A DNA stretch of 64,000 bases, from positions 868,001 through 932,000 of the forward strand of contig MU839834.1 of the NCBI GenBank assembly GCA_030411725.1. The letters run 5' to 3'. A program made the translations under genes and the position numbers. The first letter of the stretch is position 1. Every line of letters begins with the position of its first letter. The DNA is from Echria macrotheca (taxonomy: Eukaryota; Ascomycota; Sordariomycetes; Sordariales; Schizotheciaceae). Positions 44,967 to 54,270 of this stretch are shown piece after piece. Under the pieces are notes generated by a model that was not told the origin of the DNA, did no database searches, and was given only the letters and a program-made list of their open reading frames with translations.

Positions 44967-47081
44967 TCAAATCCAAGGTGAATCCCCCTGCACCATCCCT
45001 CCCACCACCACATCTTCCTTCCCCTTCTTCTTCCCCCCCCTATCCTCCTTCTCCCCAGCCGCCGTCCCACCCACCACACCAACACCCCCTCCTCTTACCG
45101 CCACCGCCGAAACCTTCTCTATCCCTCCCGTTCTCCCCTCACCCACACCCAACCTCTCCCCCCGTTCCCCAACAACAACAATCTTACTCTTCAAACTCTC
45201 CCTCCTCCGCTCCGCCCTCGTCCGGATCCCCGCCGCGACCCTAGCATGCTCCACCATATCCCCCACCAGCGAGCCCATAGCAGCAACACCACCACCACCG
45301 ACTGACATCTTCCTCGGAGAAGACGACAACGACAACGACCCCATCCAACTCGCCTCATCCACTACCGGAGCCCCGCTACTATTGGTACTACCCCGTCGAT
45401 ACCTCTGCCTCCAGCTCGAGAAGGACTTCCCAGGCGACGCCGACGACGACGGTGATGTAGCCGGATGATCAAGCAGTGGAGATGTTACCACCGGAGTCTC
45501 AGCGGTGGCGCGCTTAGGACTAAAAACCTTGGACATAAGAGACCGCCTCTGTTTCCTCGGGCTGGGCGAGCCGGTTCGTATCAAATCTTCGCGGTCCGAG
45601 GAGGCAGTAGTAATAATACTCCGGTGGTCTGATGAGTGGTTTTGGTGGTGGTAGTGCTCGTAGCTTCGGGACGATGGGGACGGGCTATGCTGGTGTTGGT
45701 ATTGGTGTTGGTGTTGGTGTTGGTCGCCGAATGTACCCGTGCTGACGGTCCGGGATAGGGGGTGGTCGCTGGCGCTGGCGCTGGCGCTGTGGGCTGGGCT
45801 TGCGAATCTGCTTCCTCCTCCTGATCCGTGGGGCGATGGGGAGTGTGAGAGGGGGAGGGGGACCATGCTTCCACTGCTGGCGGTACTGTAGCCGGGCGGT
45901 ATTTGTGTGCCGCCGTGGCGGGTGGGAGCAGCCATCCACGTCGTCCGCGGCGTTACCGGCGGCGCGCGGCTGCCCTCGGGCGGGCTCTGGAGCTGCCAGT
46001 ACTGTTCTGGGGAATAGGGGTTTGACCATGTACCGGTCTGGCGCGGTGGTGTGTGGTATATTATATCCCGCGCGTATCTGTCCGATGGAGACGAACTGCC
46101 GTGCGAGCGGCCACGGCTGCCGTCCCTGCTGCTGCTTCTCGCAAAACCACGCGGGGATGGTGTCTGCGGAGGTGGTAGCTGCGCGGCAGTTGATCGGATA
46201 CTGCTCCCGTCCGAAGCGAATCGGTCTTTCGACAGGTTCAAGGGGCTCGGCACGGCGGGATGAGAACTGGGCGGCAACTTTGACCGGTTCGTAATATGGG
46301 CAAAGTAGAGACTCGAGGTCGGATCGGAGGCATACCCGCTGCCGCCGCCACCCTCGGTGTTGGTGCCAATGTCGAGAGAATCAGTCTCCGAGATGGCCGT
46401 GTCGAGGTCCTGGCTGTAGACACTACTACTCCGGTTGCTAAGCGGCGACACATCGGCCCGGTTTTCCCCCAATAATCGCCGGTGCTTCTCCTCGGGGCCA
46501 ATGTCCATGCCCATCAGCTGCTTGATCTTGTGCGGCGAGTTGTGGCCCGAAGGGGACGAGGACGTGTTGCTGTTCCCCACCGGCCGTACGCTGGTAAGCT
46601 TGAGGATCTTCTGGACCGACGACCGCGGCTGGGGCGACAAGAGCTCATCTGGGGGCGTGTTGGGCACCGCGCGGACTGCCGTGTCGACGCGCCGTCTGGC
46701 TTTTCTGGTGGCAATCTTCATCATCTTGGGGAGCGAGGACCCTGACGATGGCGGTGGTGAGGGAGACCAGTCGGACCGCCGTGCTTGGACTTGGTCAGCC
46801 TCCTCGGTCTTGGCGAAGTCGACGAGGTGGTGGTGGTGTATATCATTACCATGGGCGGCGTGGTGGTGTGTGTCAAATGCCCTGTTCATCTCCTTGCTGA
46901 GTTTCGACGCGCTGGATACTCTTTCTGCTGTCGCCGGGATCGGAGGTAGTGGCTTGCGTCCGTACAGTTCGAGGTGTGAGGGCGGAGGGGGCGAGAGGGC
47001 AGTGGGATGGGGCGAGGCTTCTCTCCTCTCCGGCGAGGGTGAGGTAGATGCGTTGCTTGCGGTCAGGGGTGCTGCGCTCAT
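44967..47081 (-). CDS. Large disordered Ser/Pro/His-rich protein of unknown function
   Basis: A 704-aa single-exon frame that I cannot place in a named family. It is mostly low-complexity: Pro-rich start (LSPPPPSHLELYGRKPLPPIP), a His-rich patch (FDTHHHAAHGNDIHHHH), then SSVQKILKLTS and SPHKIKQLMGMDIGPEEKHRRLLG, the two most protein-like segments, many Ser/Pro sites, a His/Gln repeat near 45690-45735 and a basic KKGK stretch before the end VQGDSPWI. A frame of this length free of stops on the strand opposite to C-rich DNA could partly reflect composition, but the compact helical segments and clear start favour a real gene. The KIKQLMG segment is the best handle for a family search. No membrane segment or signal peptide. 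Confidence 0.65.
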   Translation of the reverse strand: MSAAPLTASNASTSPSPERREASPHPTALSPPPPSHLELYGRKPLPPIPATAERVSSASKLSKEMNRAFDTHHHAAHGNDIHHHHLVDFAKTEEADQVQARRSDWSPSPPPSSGSSLPKMMKIATRKARRRVDTAVRAVPNTPPDELLSPQPRSSVQKILKLTSVRPVGNSNTSSSPSGHNSPHKIKQLMGMDIGPEEKHRRLLGENRADVSPLSNRSSSVYSQDLDTAISETDSLDIGTNTEGGGGSGYASDPTSSLYFAHITNRSKLPPSSHPAVPSPLNLSKDRFASDGSSIRSTAAQLPPPQTPSPRGFARSSSRDGSRGRSHGSSSPSDRYARDIIYHTPPRQTGTWSNPYSPEQYWQLQSPPEGSRAPPVTPRTTWMAAPTRHGGTQIPPGYSTASSGSMVPLPLSHSPSPHGSGGGSRFASPAHSASASASDHPLSRTVSTGTFGDQHQHQHQYQHQHSPSPSSRSYEHYHHQNHSSDHRSIITTASSDREDLIRTGSPSPRKQRRSLMSKVFSPKRATAETPVVTSPLLDHPATSPSSSASPGKSFSSWRQRYRRGSTNSSGAPVVDEASWMGSLSLSSSPRKMSVGGGGVAAMGSLVGDMVEHARVAAGIRTRAERRRESLKSKIVVVGERGERLGVGEGRTGGIEKVSAVAVRGGGVGVVGGTAAGEKEDRGGKKKGKEDVVVGGMVQGDSPWI

Positions 47082-48285
47082 CTTTTTTTCCTCTTCTGTA
47101 TGTTGAATATCTTGGGATAATACGCAGAATGGCGGCGTTACACTTGCTTGCTGGGTTTCGAATTTCTCTGGTTACCGGGACCGTGGTTGAGGGAGATTAT
47201 AGGGAATACAACGTGCTCCCTCGGGTGAGTTGAGGAGCTGGTTACATGATGACCCGTTTCTCTACCGTCTCGCTCCTTTTTGGCTCCTCCGATCTTGATC
47301 TCTTGTTGCAAGTAGAAAAGTAAAGGAGTCCCCTTGTTTTTCCTTCGTTCGCCCAGTCCGAGAAAACAAAGGACATCGAGAGTGAGCCTTGTCAGCCAGC
47401 ACGAGGCCGAGGAAGACATGACAAAGGCTTATTTGTATCTACTTTTGGATGTTCCACAAAGAATGGCTGGCTTGTGCAACGTGGTTGATTGTTGCCACTT
47501 GGGGTTTTTGCTTTATGGCTTTGTTTTGGACGGCTGGTTTTCTCGGAGGTTGCCGTCTGACCTCACTTCTTCACAGGCGTCGAGGAAGTGATCTCACTTT
47601 GTAGATGCCAGGTTGAGCTGGGTTGAGCTTCTTGGATGGTGCTCGGATTTGGGATGCGATGGGGATGACTTGTCTGTATGTTGTTGTGTTGTTGTATGAC
47701 AACCGTAGAGCTGCGATGAGCCCCTGAGAGAGTGACAATGAATTTCCTGTTGTCATATCTGAAGAAGTGCAGGTAAGGATGCTTGTTTGGTAGAAGAGAG
47801 GATGAGCCCTGAGGGCTGACTAAAATACAGGGCCTGTTGGGCCCATACGTGCCTTCCATCTTGTCAGGGTGCTCCTGCCTGGCTAACATGTCTCGTCTCA
47901 TCAAACTCCCAATGTCGACCCCGAAAAACCTACAATACCCCCTACTCAAGGTCCCTGCCCCTGATGCCATGGGACTGACTGGCAAACTGGAAACGGAGGC
48001 TTGGCTGCACATCCAGGTCCAGGCCGCCAAATATTCCCGCTGATATTTGCCCGACCCCTTACCTATCCATACCTATTTGCATTCATCATAGCCAAAAACT
48101 TCGATGAGCAACACAAGATCTGGCCCAGTTGTGTCTTGACAAGTCATTACCCTTTATTCGGCATTAGAACCCCTCTACCCTCCCCATCCCCAACGCTATG
48201 ATTATCGATACAAGCCTATATGGCTGGTATACAAAATAAAGCACCCATCCTACGCCATCCGAGACCATGCATATGTGGATGATCC
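47082..48285. other. Spacer: upstream region of the 704-aa gene and ERD1 3' region
   Basis: 1204 bp. Frames on both strands are short and featureless, and no RNA gene was recognised. Confidence 0.5.
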
Positions 48286-49521
48286 TTAATCGTCATCGTC
48301 CTCGTACTTGTTCCCCTGAAAACTGCCCAACAGAATATCATCCATGCCGAGCCCGGCCGGTGTACTCCGTATCCACTCCGTCTCGACCCGGAAAAAGATC
48401 CACACCCAGCGCCTGAATATCTCGAGAAACTGAATGAGAAAGATGGACCCCTCAAAATCAGTGAGATGATCCAGACTGGGACTAAGCTTCAGCAACCACG
48501 TGCAGCGCAACACCAGATCAAGCGCAATGACGGCGTAGTACACCCCCGGCCGGTGGATCAGCAGCCTTCGCCTCAGCCCAAACGGATGGTCGGGCGACTC
48601 CCGCTCGCGCGCTTCCGAGAATAACGTAAGATCCCAATCCTTGGCCACGTCCCAGTAGAAACTGTAGAGCGAGTTCAACAAACACGCGGCGACCCAGCCG
48701 CGGTACAATCCCGTAGCGACGGCTTGGTCTTGTACGGTTAGATTCCGCAGCAGCGAGCCGAGCGCAATAACCGGAAACGCCGTAGAATATTTCGCAGCGT
48801 TAGCGAGGTGCTGCCCACCCCAACCGGTCGACTCCTTGTAGGGTGCCCGGCGCACGCGCAGGTACTCGATCAGACACTGTCGAAGCCGAATCGCGCTGGG
48901 GACCGCCATGATGAGCGGCACAAGGACACCGCCGCCGCAGTCACGGTCGGGCCGGTCGGTGGCGGAACCGTTGCGCGTCAGGAACATGCAGATGCAGACG
49001 AACAAATCGGCAAAGACGCGCGCATAGCTCGTGAGGACATCTGCCAACAAAATATCGCCGAATTTTCCATCCTTAGCCTCGGCCAGGCCGCCGATGCTCA
49101 CCCGGCGCAGCGTCGAGAGTAGTCGGCTCCGGCCGGAGTGGGAGACGGATAACCGACGAAGCGGGACGATGAAGAGGCCGGCGAGAATGACAAGATTGGT
49201 CATGGGCATCCAGTCGTAGTATATCACCAAATCGGGGTCGCGGCGCGAGAAGAGCCAGAAGATGACGAGCGAAACGAGGGAGGTGGCTGACAGGAGAGCG
49301 GCGAGGCGGTAGGTCGAGTGGTGGTGCGGCAGCTGGGCGGCATTCGCGCGCGAGGGGTAGCGGATCAGCGAGGGCACGTCGATGCGGCGGATGTGCAGGA
49401 AGTGCAGGTTCAAGCCCCAGCCCCAGACGGCGAGGATGATGATGAAGGCGACGCGGTACGGGAGGGGGAAGGTCAGACTGAACGAGTCGAGCCCCGACTC
49501 GACGGCCGGGTCCCCGTCCAT
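48286..49521 (-). CDS. ERD1: ERD1-type EXS-domain membrane protein
   Basis: Yeast Erd1 is a Golgi membrane protein needed for retention of ER luminal proteins and recycling of Golgi glycosyltransferases and phosphate. This single-exon gene gives 411 aa from the ATG at 49521 (MDGDPAVESG); a GTG four codons upstream is not needed. Several hydrophobic helices are present, with WGWGLNLHFLHIRRIDVPSLI at the N-terminus and the EXS signature in the C-terminal half: RLRQCLIEYLRVRR, HLANAAKYSTAFPVI, LYSFYWDVAKDWDL, DLVLRCTWLLKLS and FLEIFRRWVWIFFRVETEWI. The tail is strongly acidic (YEDDDD). It lacks an SPX domain, so it is not a Pho81/Syg1-type protein. Diverges from PEX10 over 435 bp. Confidence 0.9.
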   Translation of the reverse strand: MDGDPAVESGLDSFSLTFPLPYRVAFIIILAVWGWGLNLHFLHIRRIDVPSLIRYPSRANAAQLPHHHSTYRLAALLSATSLVSLVIFWLFSRRDPDLVIYYDWMPMTNLVILAGLFIVPLRRLSVSHSGRSRLLSTLRRVSIGGLAEAKDGKFGDILLADVLTSYARVFADLFVCICMFLTRNGSATDRPDRDCGGGVLVPLIMAVPSAIRLRQCLIEYLRVRRAPYKESTGWGGQHLANAAKYSTAFPVIALGSLLRNLTVQDQAVATGLYRGWVAACLLNSLYSFYWDVAKDWDLTLFSEARERESPDHPFGLRRRLLIHRPGVYYAVIALDLVLRCTWLLKLSPSLDHLTDFEGSIFLIQFLEIFRRWVWIFFRVETEWIRSTPAGLGMDDILLGSFQGNKYEDDDD

Positions 49522-49956
49522 GGCGCTTGTCACCTGGGCGGCGCTGGGGGTATCGTCATCGAGAGGGCGTCGTCGGGGACGCGAAACGGGTTAAAACGAG
49601 TGTCGAGCAAATAAGTACAGCAATTCAAAGTATGTGAGGTGGTTTTAAAGAGAGAAAGAAATTCAAATGAGCCCCTGTCGCGTGTGCTGTGTTACCCCCT
49701 GCCAATTTTCCACAGACGACGTCAGCCCCGTTCCACTGCGCTAGCCGCAAACAGACTCCCTGCCGGCCGGGCTTGGCTGCATCCCGCTCGGCAGCAGCAC
49801 TGCAGGACATCCCGAGGCTCATTGACACCTGCCGAGCACGTCTCCTCAAACCACTCCTCCCACCTTCAAACCTGTCGCGACGCCGACTCCTCGAAGCCAT
49901 CGGATATCCACGATAAATATGTAAATCGATAACCATCAAATTCCCATCCGACCGAA
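49522..49956. promoter_or_regulatory. Shared upstream region of ERD1 and PEX10
   Basis: 435 bp between divergent start codons. No element stands out. Confidence 0.5.
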
Positions 49957-51159
49957 ATGGCGACCCCCAAACCGCCGCTGACCTCGTCGCCGTACCCCTA
50001 CGCCGCCGCGCCCGACATCATCCGCGCCCACCAGAAAGATGCTTACTTCCAAGGCGTCCTCACAAACCAGCTCTACGACCTGAACCGACGCCTGCGCGGC
50101 GTCCGGTCCGCACAGTCGTGGGCGACCGAGACGCGCACATTTGCCGACGCGCTCTACCTCTCCCTCACAACACTCCTCGGCAACCGTACCCTCGGCGAGG
50201 AATACTGCGACCTCGTCCAGGTCGAGGAGCCTTCTCTACTAGGAACAGCCACCACAGACAAAACAACCGGCCCGCGGTTACCATCCATCGAGCGCCGCGC
50301 CGGCTACATAGCAACCAGCATCCTCCTCCCCTACCTTCTCAACCGCCTCCTCCCCTCCGTCCGGTCCCTCCTCCGCCGCCGCCTGCAAGACCGCCTCACC
50401 CGCCTCACACGCCAGGGCAAGGGATCCACGACACCCGCGCCGAGCACGTCCTACCGCCTCCATCGGTATATCCTCACCCACCTCTCGAACCTCACCAGCG
50501 GCGCACATCTCCACACGCTTGTGCTCGCGACCTTTTATTTTACTGGGGCGTACTACTCCCTCTCCAAGAGGATCTGGGGTTTGCGGTACGTCTTTACTCG
50601 GCGGATAGACGCAGACGAGGGCGGACGGGCGGGGTATGAAGTTCTGGGCGTTTTGCTAGTTGTGCAGATGGTCGTGAGGGGGTATATGCATCTGCGGGAT
50701 AACTTTGTCGCTGCTAGCCAGCACAGCGAAGAGGAGGACGGGGTGGATTTGATGATTCGCGAGCGTGCGTTTGGAAGTGCCGGCGCGGGCGTGGACGTGT
50801 CGCTGGATGGCCATGCTTACAGCAGTAACAATGAGCTGTTGCCAGGGATGGCTGGTGGAGGAGGAGGAAATCAGAGGAGTCTGGTGGAGATTGGGATCTC
50901 GACGCATACGCCCGTGCCCAAGGGCGGGCGGGCCCGGTATGATTTGGCCCTGGGTGAGGGGGTGATGGGCTGGATCAAGGGACGGCAGCAGCGCAAGTGC
51001 ACGCTGTGTCTGGAGGAGCTCAAGGACCCGGCGGCGACGCAGTGCGGACATGTGTTTTGCTGGACCTGTATTGGGGATTGGGTGAGGGAGAAGCCCGAGT
51101 GTCCGCTTTGTCGGCGGGAGGCGTTGGTACAGCATGTTTTGCCATTGAGAGCGTTGTAA
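49957..51159 (+). CDS. PEX10: Peroxin 10, RING-finger E3 of the peroxisomal import machinery
   Basis: PEX10 works with PEX2 and PEX12 as a membrane ubiquitin ligase that recycles the PTS1 receptor PEX5. This single-exon gene encodes 400 aa. The N-terminal segment has PYAAAPDIIRAHQKDAYFQGVL, the family opening, and a hydrophobic core of several helices between about 110 and 260. The C3HC4 RING starts at Cys348 (CTLCLEELKDPAATQCGHVFCWTCIGDW) and ends CPLCRREALVQHVLPL. A Gly-rich, less conserved linker lies before the RING. No introns, although many sordariomycete homologues are also compact. Convergent with the LYAR-like gene. Confidence 0.95.
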   Translation: MATPKPPLTSSPYPYAAAPDIIRAHQKDAYFQGVLTNQLYDLNRRLRGVRSAQSWATETRTFADALYLSLTTLLGNRTLGEEYCDLVQVEEPSLLGTATTDKTTGPRLPSIERRAGYIATSILLPYLLNRLLPSVRSLLRRRLQDRLTRLTRQGKGSTTPAPSTSYRLHRYILTHLSNLTSGAHLHTLVLATFYFTGAYYSLSKRIWGLRYVFTRRIDADEGGRAGYEVLGVLLVVQMVVRGYMHLRDNFVAASQHSEEEDGVDLMIRERAFGSAGAGVDVSLDGHAYSSNNELLPGMAGGGGGNQRSLVEIGISTHTPVPKGGRARYDLALGEGVMGWIKGRQQRKCTLCLEELKDPAATQCGHVFCWTCIGDWVREKPECPLCRREALVQHVLPLRAL

Positions 51160-51384
51160 TGAGATGGCATGATGGTAATGATATATCTGTATGTTTGCGG
51201 TGTGGTGGGGATAGGGTTGTCTAGGTGGCTAGACTGTTTGGATGACCTTCGCAGTAGGCATATTAAGTTGTGCCAGAGTGCTTCCAACCTTACCTATCTG
51301 GTCCCCTACAACATCTCTCTACTGGTTTGGTGATAAAGTAGGGAAATACACAACAGCCCTGAGGTGTAATTGACACTTTAGAAT

Positions 51385-51412
51385 ACACACACACACACAT
51401 ACACACACACAC
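51385..51412. repeat. AC dinucleotide microsatellite
   Basis: An AC run broken by one T, about 14 units, 225 bp after the PEX10 stop. Confidence 0.9.
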
Positions 51413-51777
51413 GTCAACCGTGACCACCCCTGAAAAGTTCTGTATAAGATCCAGACAACGCATAAACAAACGGCACAGCTACCTGAACTACACAACCCCT
51501 CCCCACCGAATAAACGACAAATACAAAATACAAACTACGTTACGTGAACTCACTCTGTGTCTCGTGGTGCGCCTTATTCACCTGCAATGCAAAACGGAAA
51601 ACAAAAGGCAAGTCATCCACAACAACCACCTTGCTGCTAAAATTACGAGATTCATTTTCCCTACGATAGTCTTCTACATAGAAGACAGGCAGAAAAAATA
51701 CTCATGGATGACCTCCCACACTAATCTAGTCTAGTTGCCACGCGTGGGAGCTGCTCCTGGGATCGGGGTCAGGTAGT

Positions 51778-51932
51778 CTAGAGGGTACGCAAGGTCCCGA
51801 GTAGAGTGTACGCAGAAAAAACTTCAGGGCACATCGGTCTCTGTGGGGGATGCCTGGATGGGATGGAAGGCCCTAGTGCGGGTTATCTGGGCCCGATAGA
51901 CTAGAGGGTACGCAAAAAGGGTAGAGGGTACG
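51778..51932. repeat. Four dispersed copies of a TAGAGGGTACG motif
   Basis: CTAGAGGGTACGCAA occurs at 51778-51792 and again at 51901-51915. Variants are GTAGAGTGTACGCA at 51801-51814 and GTAGAGGGTACG at 51921-51932. All are in the same direction. The spacing is irregular, so it is not a simple tandem repeat. Confidence 0.8.
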
Positions 51933-52396
51933 ATGAACAGACCGACGGCAGCTCTAAGTACCCAGCGGGATCAACACTAGTTAACAGATACTCCGGTAGC
52001 ATATCAGGGGTAACACCCTCAATGATGAACACAGCCGGTAAACACAACCAGCGACAGAACCATGACAGCACCAATCTACTCACACATCGACCGCGGACAA
52101 ATAGATCAACATATGTATGCATTGTTTATCAGACCTCCCATAGACCCATAATAAACCTGTAGCAAAAGCAAGATGAGTCTGCGACTTTGCATCTTGAACA
52201 CGAAACGAATTGAATGAAAACCCATCCCGCCCAACAAAGGAAACAAAATCAGGCCGCGGATAACCCAACAGAGACCCGAGTATGAAATGTTGTTACATGC
52301 CAACGAGGTAGGTATCATTAGAAGAACGACCAAAAAAAAAACCATGCCACGTCATTAACTCCATATCCCCCGACCACATGCAATTGTCGTCCACGC

Positions 52397-54270
52397 TCAG
52401 ATGCAAAACAACACAATTTCGCCCCGCTCATTCTTCTTCATCCGCAGCGACCGCCACAACTCCTTCTCCTCCATCAGCTTGCTCAGGCTTTCCCCGGATT
52501 CGCTGCGTTCTCGGTGGTATCGTTTGAGGGCCTTGTTGATGCTGCAGCCCCGCTCGCTTTCTGGTCCCTTGTTGACAAAGCTCAAAAAGTGCTCGGCTCG
52601 TGGCTTGTACACCACTAATTGCCCAGGGGCATGCTCGCCATCCTTCCCATCCTTGCTATCCTTGGATCCCGGACGGTACTCCAACAGCTTCTGCTCCTTG
52701 GGAGCCTCTAGACGCTTCGTGTGCTTCTTCTTCTTCGTCCCGTTGGGGTTTGATGATGATTTCCGCTTCGACTTAGTCTTGGTGCTCTTAACCCCCGACC
52801 CGGCGGCAATCATAGCCATCAAGCTGTTACCGAGACCATCCACACGGCTGGACTTGTGATGCTTCGAGTGCTTCGACTTCTTTAGAGGACTGGCGGGGGT
52901 CTCGGCGGCATCACCTCCCGAGTAGTCAGGTGATGGCGGGAAGACGGCTGGTCGGCTCATTAAACGGTTGAGTCCTCCGGTTAGCCCAGAGTGGAGGACT
53001 GGGGGCGCGTCCGTCATGACCTGATCCGTCTCGATGTGGAGCCTCTTCCGCTTCTTGTCCTTCTTGACCTCGCTCTCCATCTCCTTCGCCTTCTTCCGCT
53101 CCCCCTTGGGAGCGGGTGTCCGGAAAGAGGCCGGCACTGGCCCGGAGCCGTACTGAACCATGGCATCCTCGTCGATGTCGTCAAGCAGCCCGTTGGCGTC
53201 GTAGTCGAAGCGGACAAGCTGTGTGTCCTCGCTCAGCTGCATCGGGGCTGTCGCCGGAAGGGAGAGACTGGATGCTGTTGGGGTCGGCCCGGCGACGAGG
53301 AAGTCAAACACGTTAACGTGCGCCTCGTTTGCCGATGGAGGAGTCGGGGCCTCCGGAGGCGGTGTTGCGACCGAGTGGCCGTCATCGTCGCTTCGCTGCT
53401 CATAATCCCTCCACGCGCCATACTCGTCGACGACATCTTCGACGTAGGCCGGCTGCGCCATATTCTTAGCAGCAGCGGGAGGGTTCGCGTTGGGGGTTGT
53501 TTTCGCTTTCTTGTTGCGGTAGAGTGCGCCCTGGTACTTCTGGTCCTCTGTCATACAGCTCTGGTCGCTGTCAGTCCAAGCACAAAGGCACGAGACAGCC
53601 CGCGCAACATGGACACAGGTATCCTACCGTATGAGTGCGGTACTCGGTGCCGGGGAAGTGCACCATACAATCGATGCAGGTAAACGTTGCGCCGTGGCAG
53701 CGGTTGCGGTGCGGGTCGAGCTTCTTCTTGGTCAAGATGTCGCCGCACGACTGGAGAGAGCCAACAGGAACGAGGTTAGATGGTCCGTAGCACGCCTACA
53801 ATTGGGTATCGGGGCAAGAGCAAAGATAAAGAGATGGTTCGCGGCGACGCGGAGGGAGGGCAGGGAGACAGAACAGGAGACTTGAATGGAGGGAGGATCA
53901 GCCTGATCACACGGGGAGGGGTGGACAGGAAGAGAGTGGAGGGGTGGACGACGAGGTGGTGTGCGGGAATGTGTGTGTGTGTGATGTCAGTTAAGATTGC
54001 GCTCCTGTGTATTGGGGAAAGGGGGGCGTGTGAGGAGGTCAGGCCGGCCAGGGCAGGGGGTAAGCATTGGCATCGGGGGGTGTCGAGGGGCTCATGAAGC
54101 AAGACGAAGTGGGCAAGTGGGATCCGATCGCGACACCAGAGAGAAGTGTGTGTTCGACGCGATGCTTGCTTGGGAACGCGGGGGATGACGCTCCACGACG
54201 TCGCTGTGGGGGATTCTTGTTTTGAGAGACAGGAGGGATTGCGACATACCTCGCACGAGAAAGAAACCAT
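52397..54270 (-). CDS. LYAR-type C2HC zinc-finger nucleolar protein
   Basis: Homologues of LYAR bind nucleic acid and act in the nucleolus and growth control. Exons are 54250-54270, 53628-53750 and 52397-53560, giving 435 aa. Exon 1 has just seven codons (MVSFSCE), followed by a 499-nt intron; joining it gives MVSFSCESCGDILTKKKLDPHRNRC, then ATFTCIDCMVHFPGTEYRTHTSCMTEDQKYQGALY, which is the twin LYAR zinc finger almost residue for residue. The remainder is disordered, with acidic and basic patches (KKKHTKR, KSKHSKHHKSS) and a short C-terminal helical block ending LWRSLRMKKNERGEIVLFCI. Intron 2 removes 67 nt using a CAG acceptor that supplies the Ser-Cys. Divergent from BEM46 across 2.6 kb. 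Confidence 0.9.

Larger units (their letters stand above)
51160..52396. other. Spacer between convergent PEX10 and LYAR-like genes
   Basis: 1237 bp with an AC run (51385-51412) and four copies of a TAGAG(G/T)GTACG motif between 51778 and 51932. No gene recognised. AT content is higher than in the flanking genes. Confidence 0.5.
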
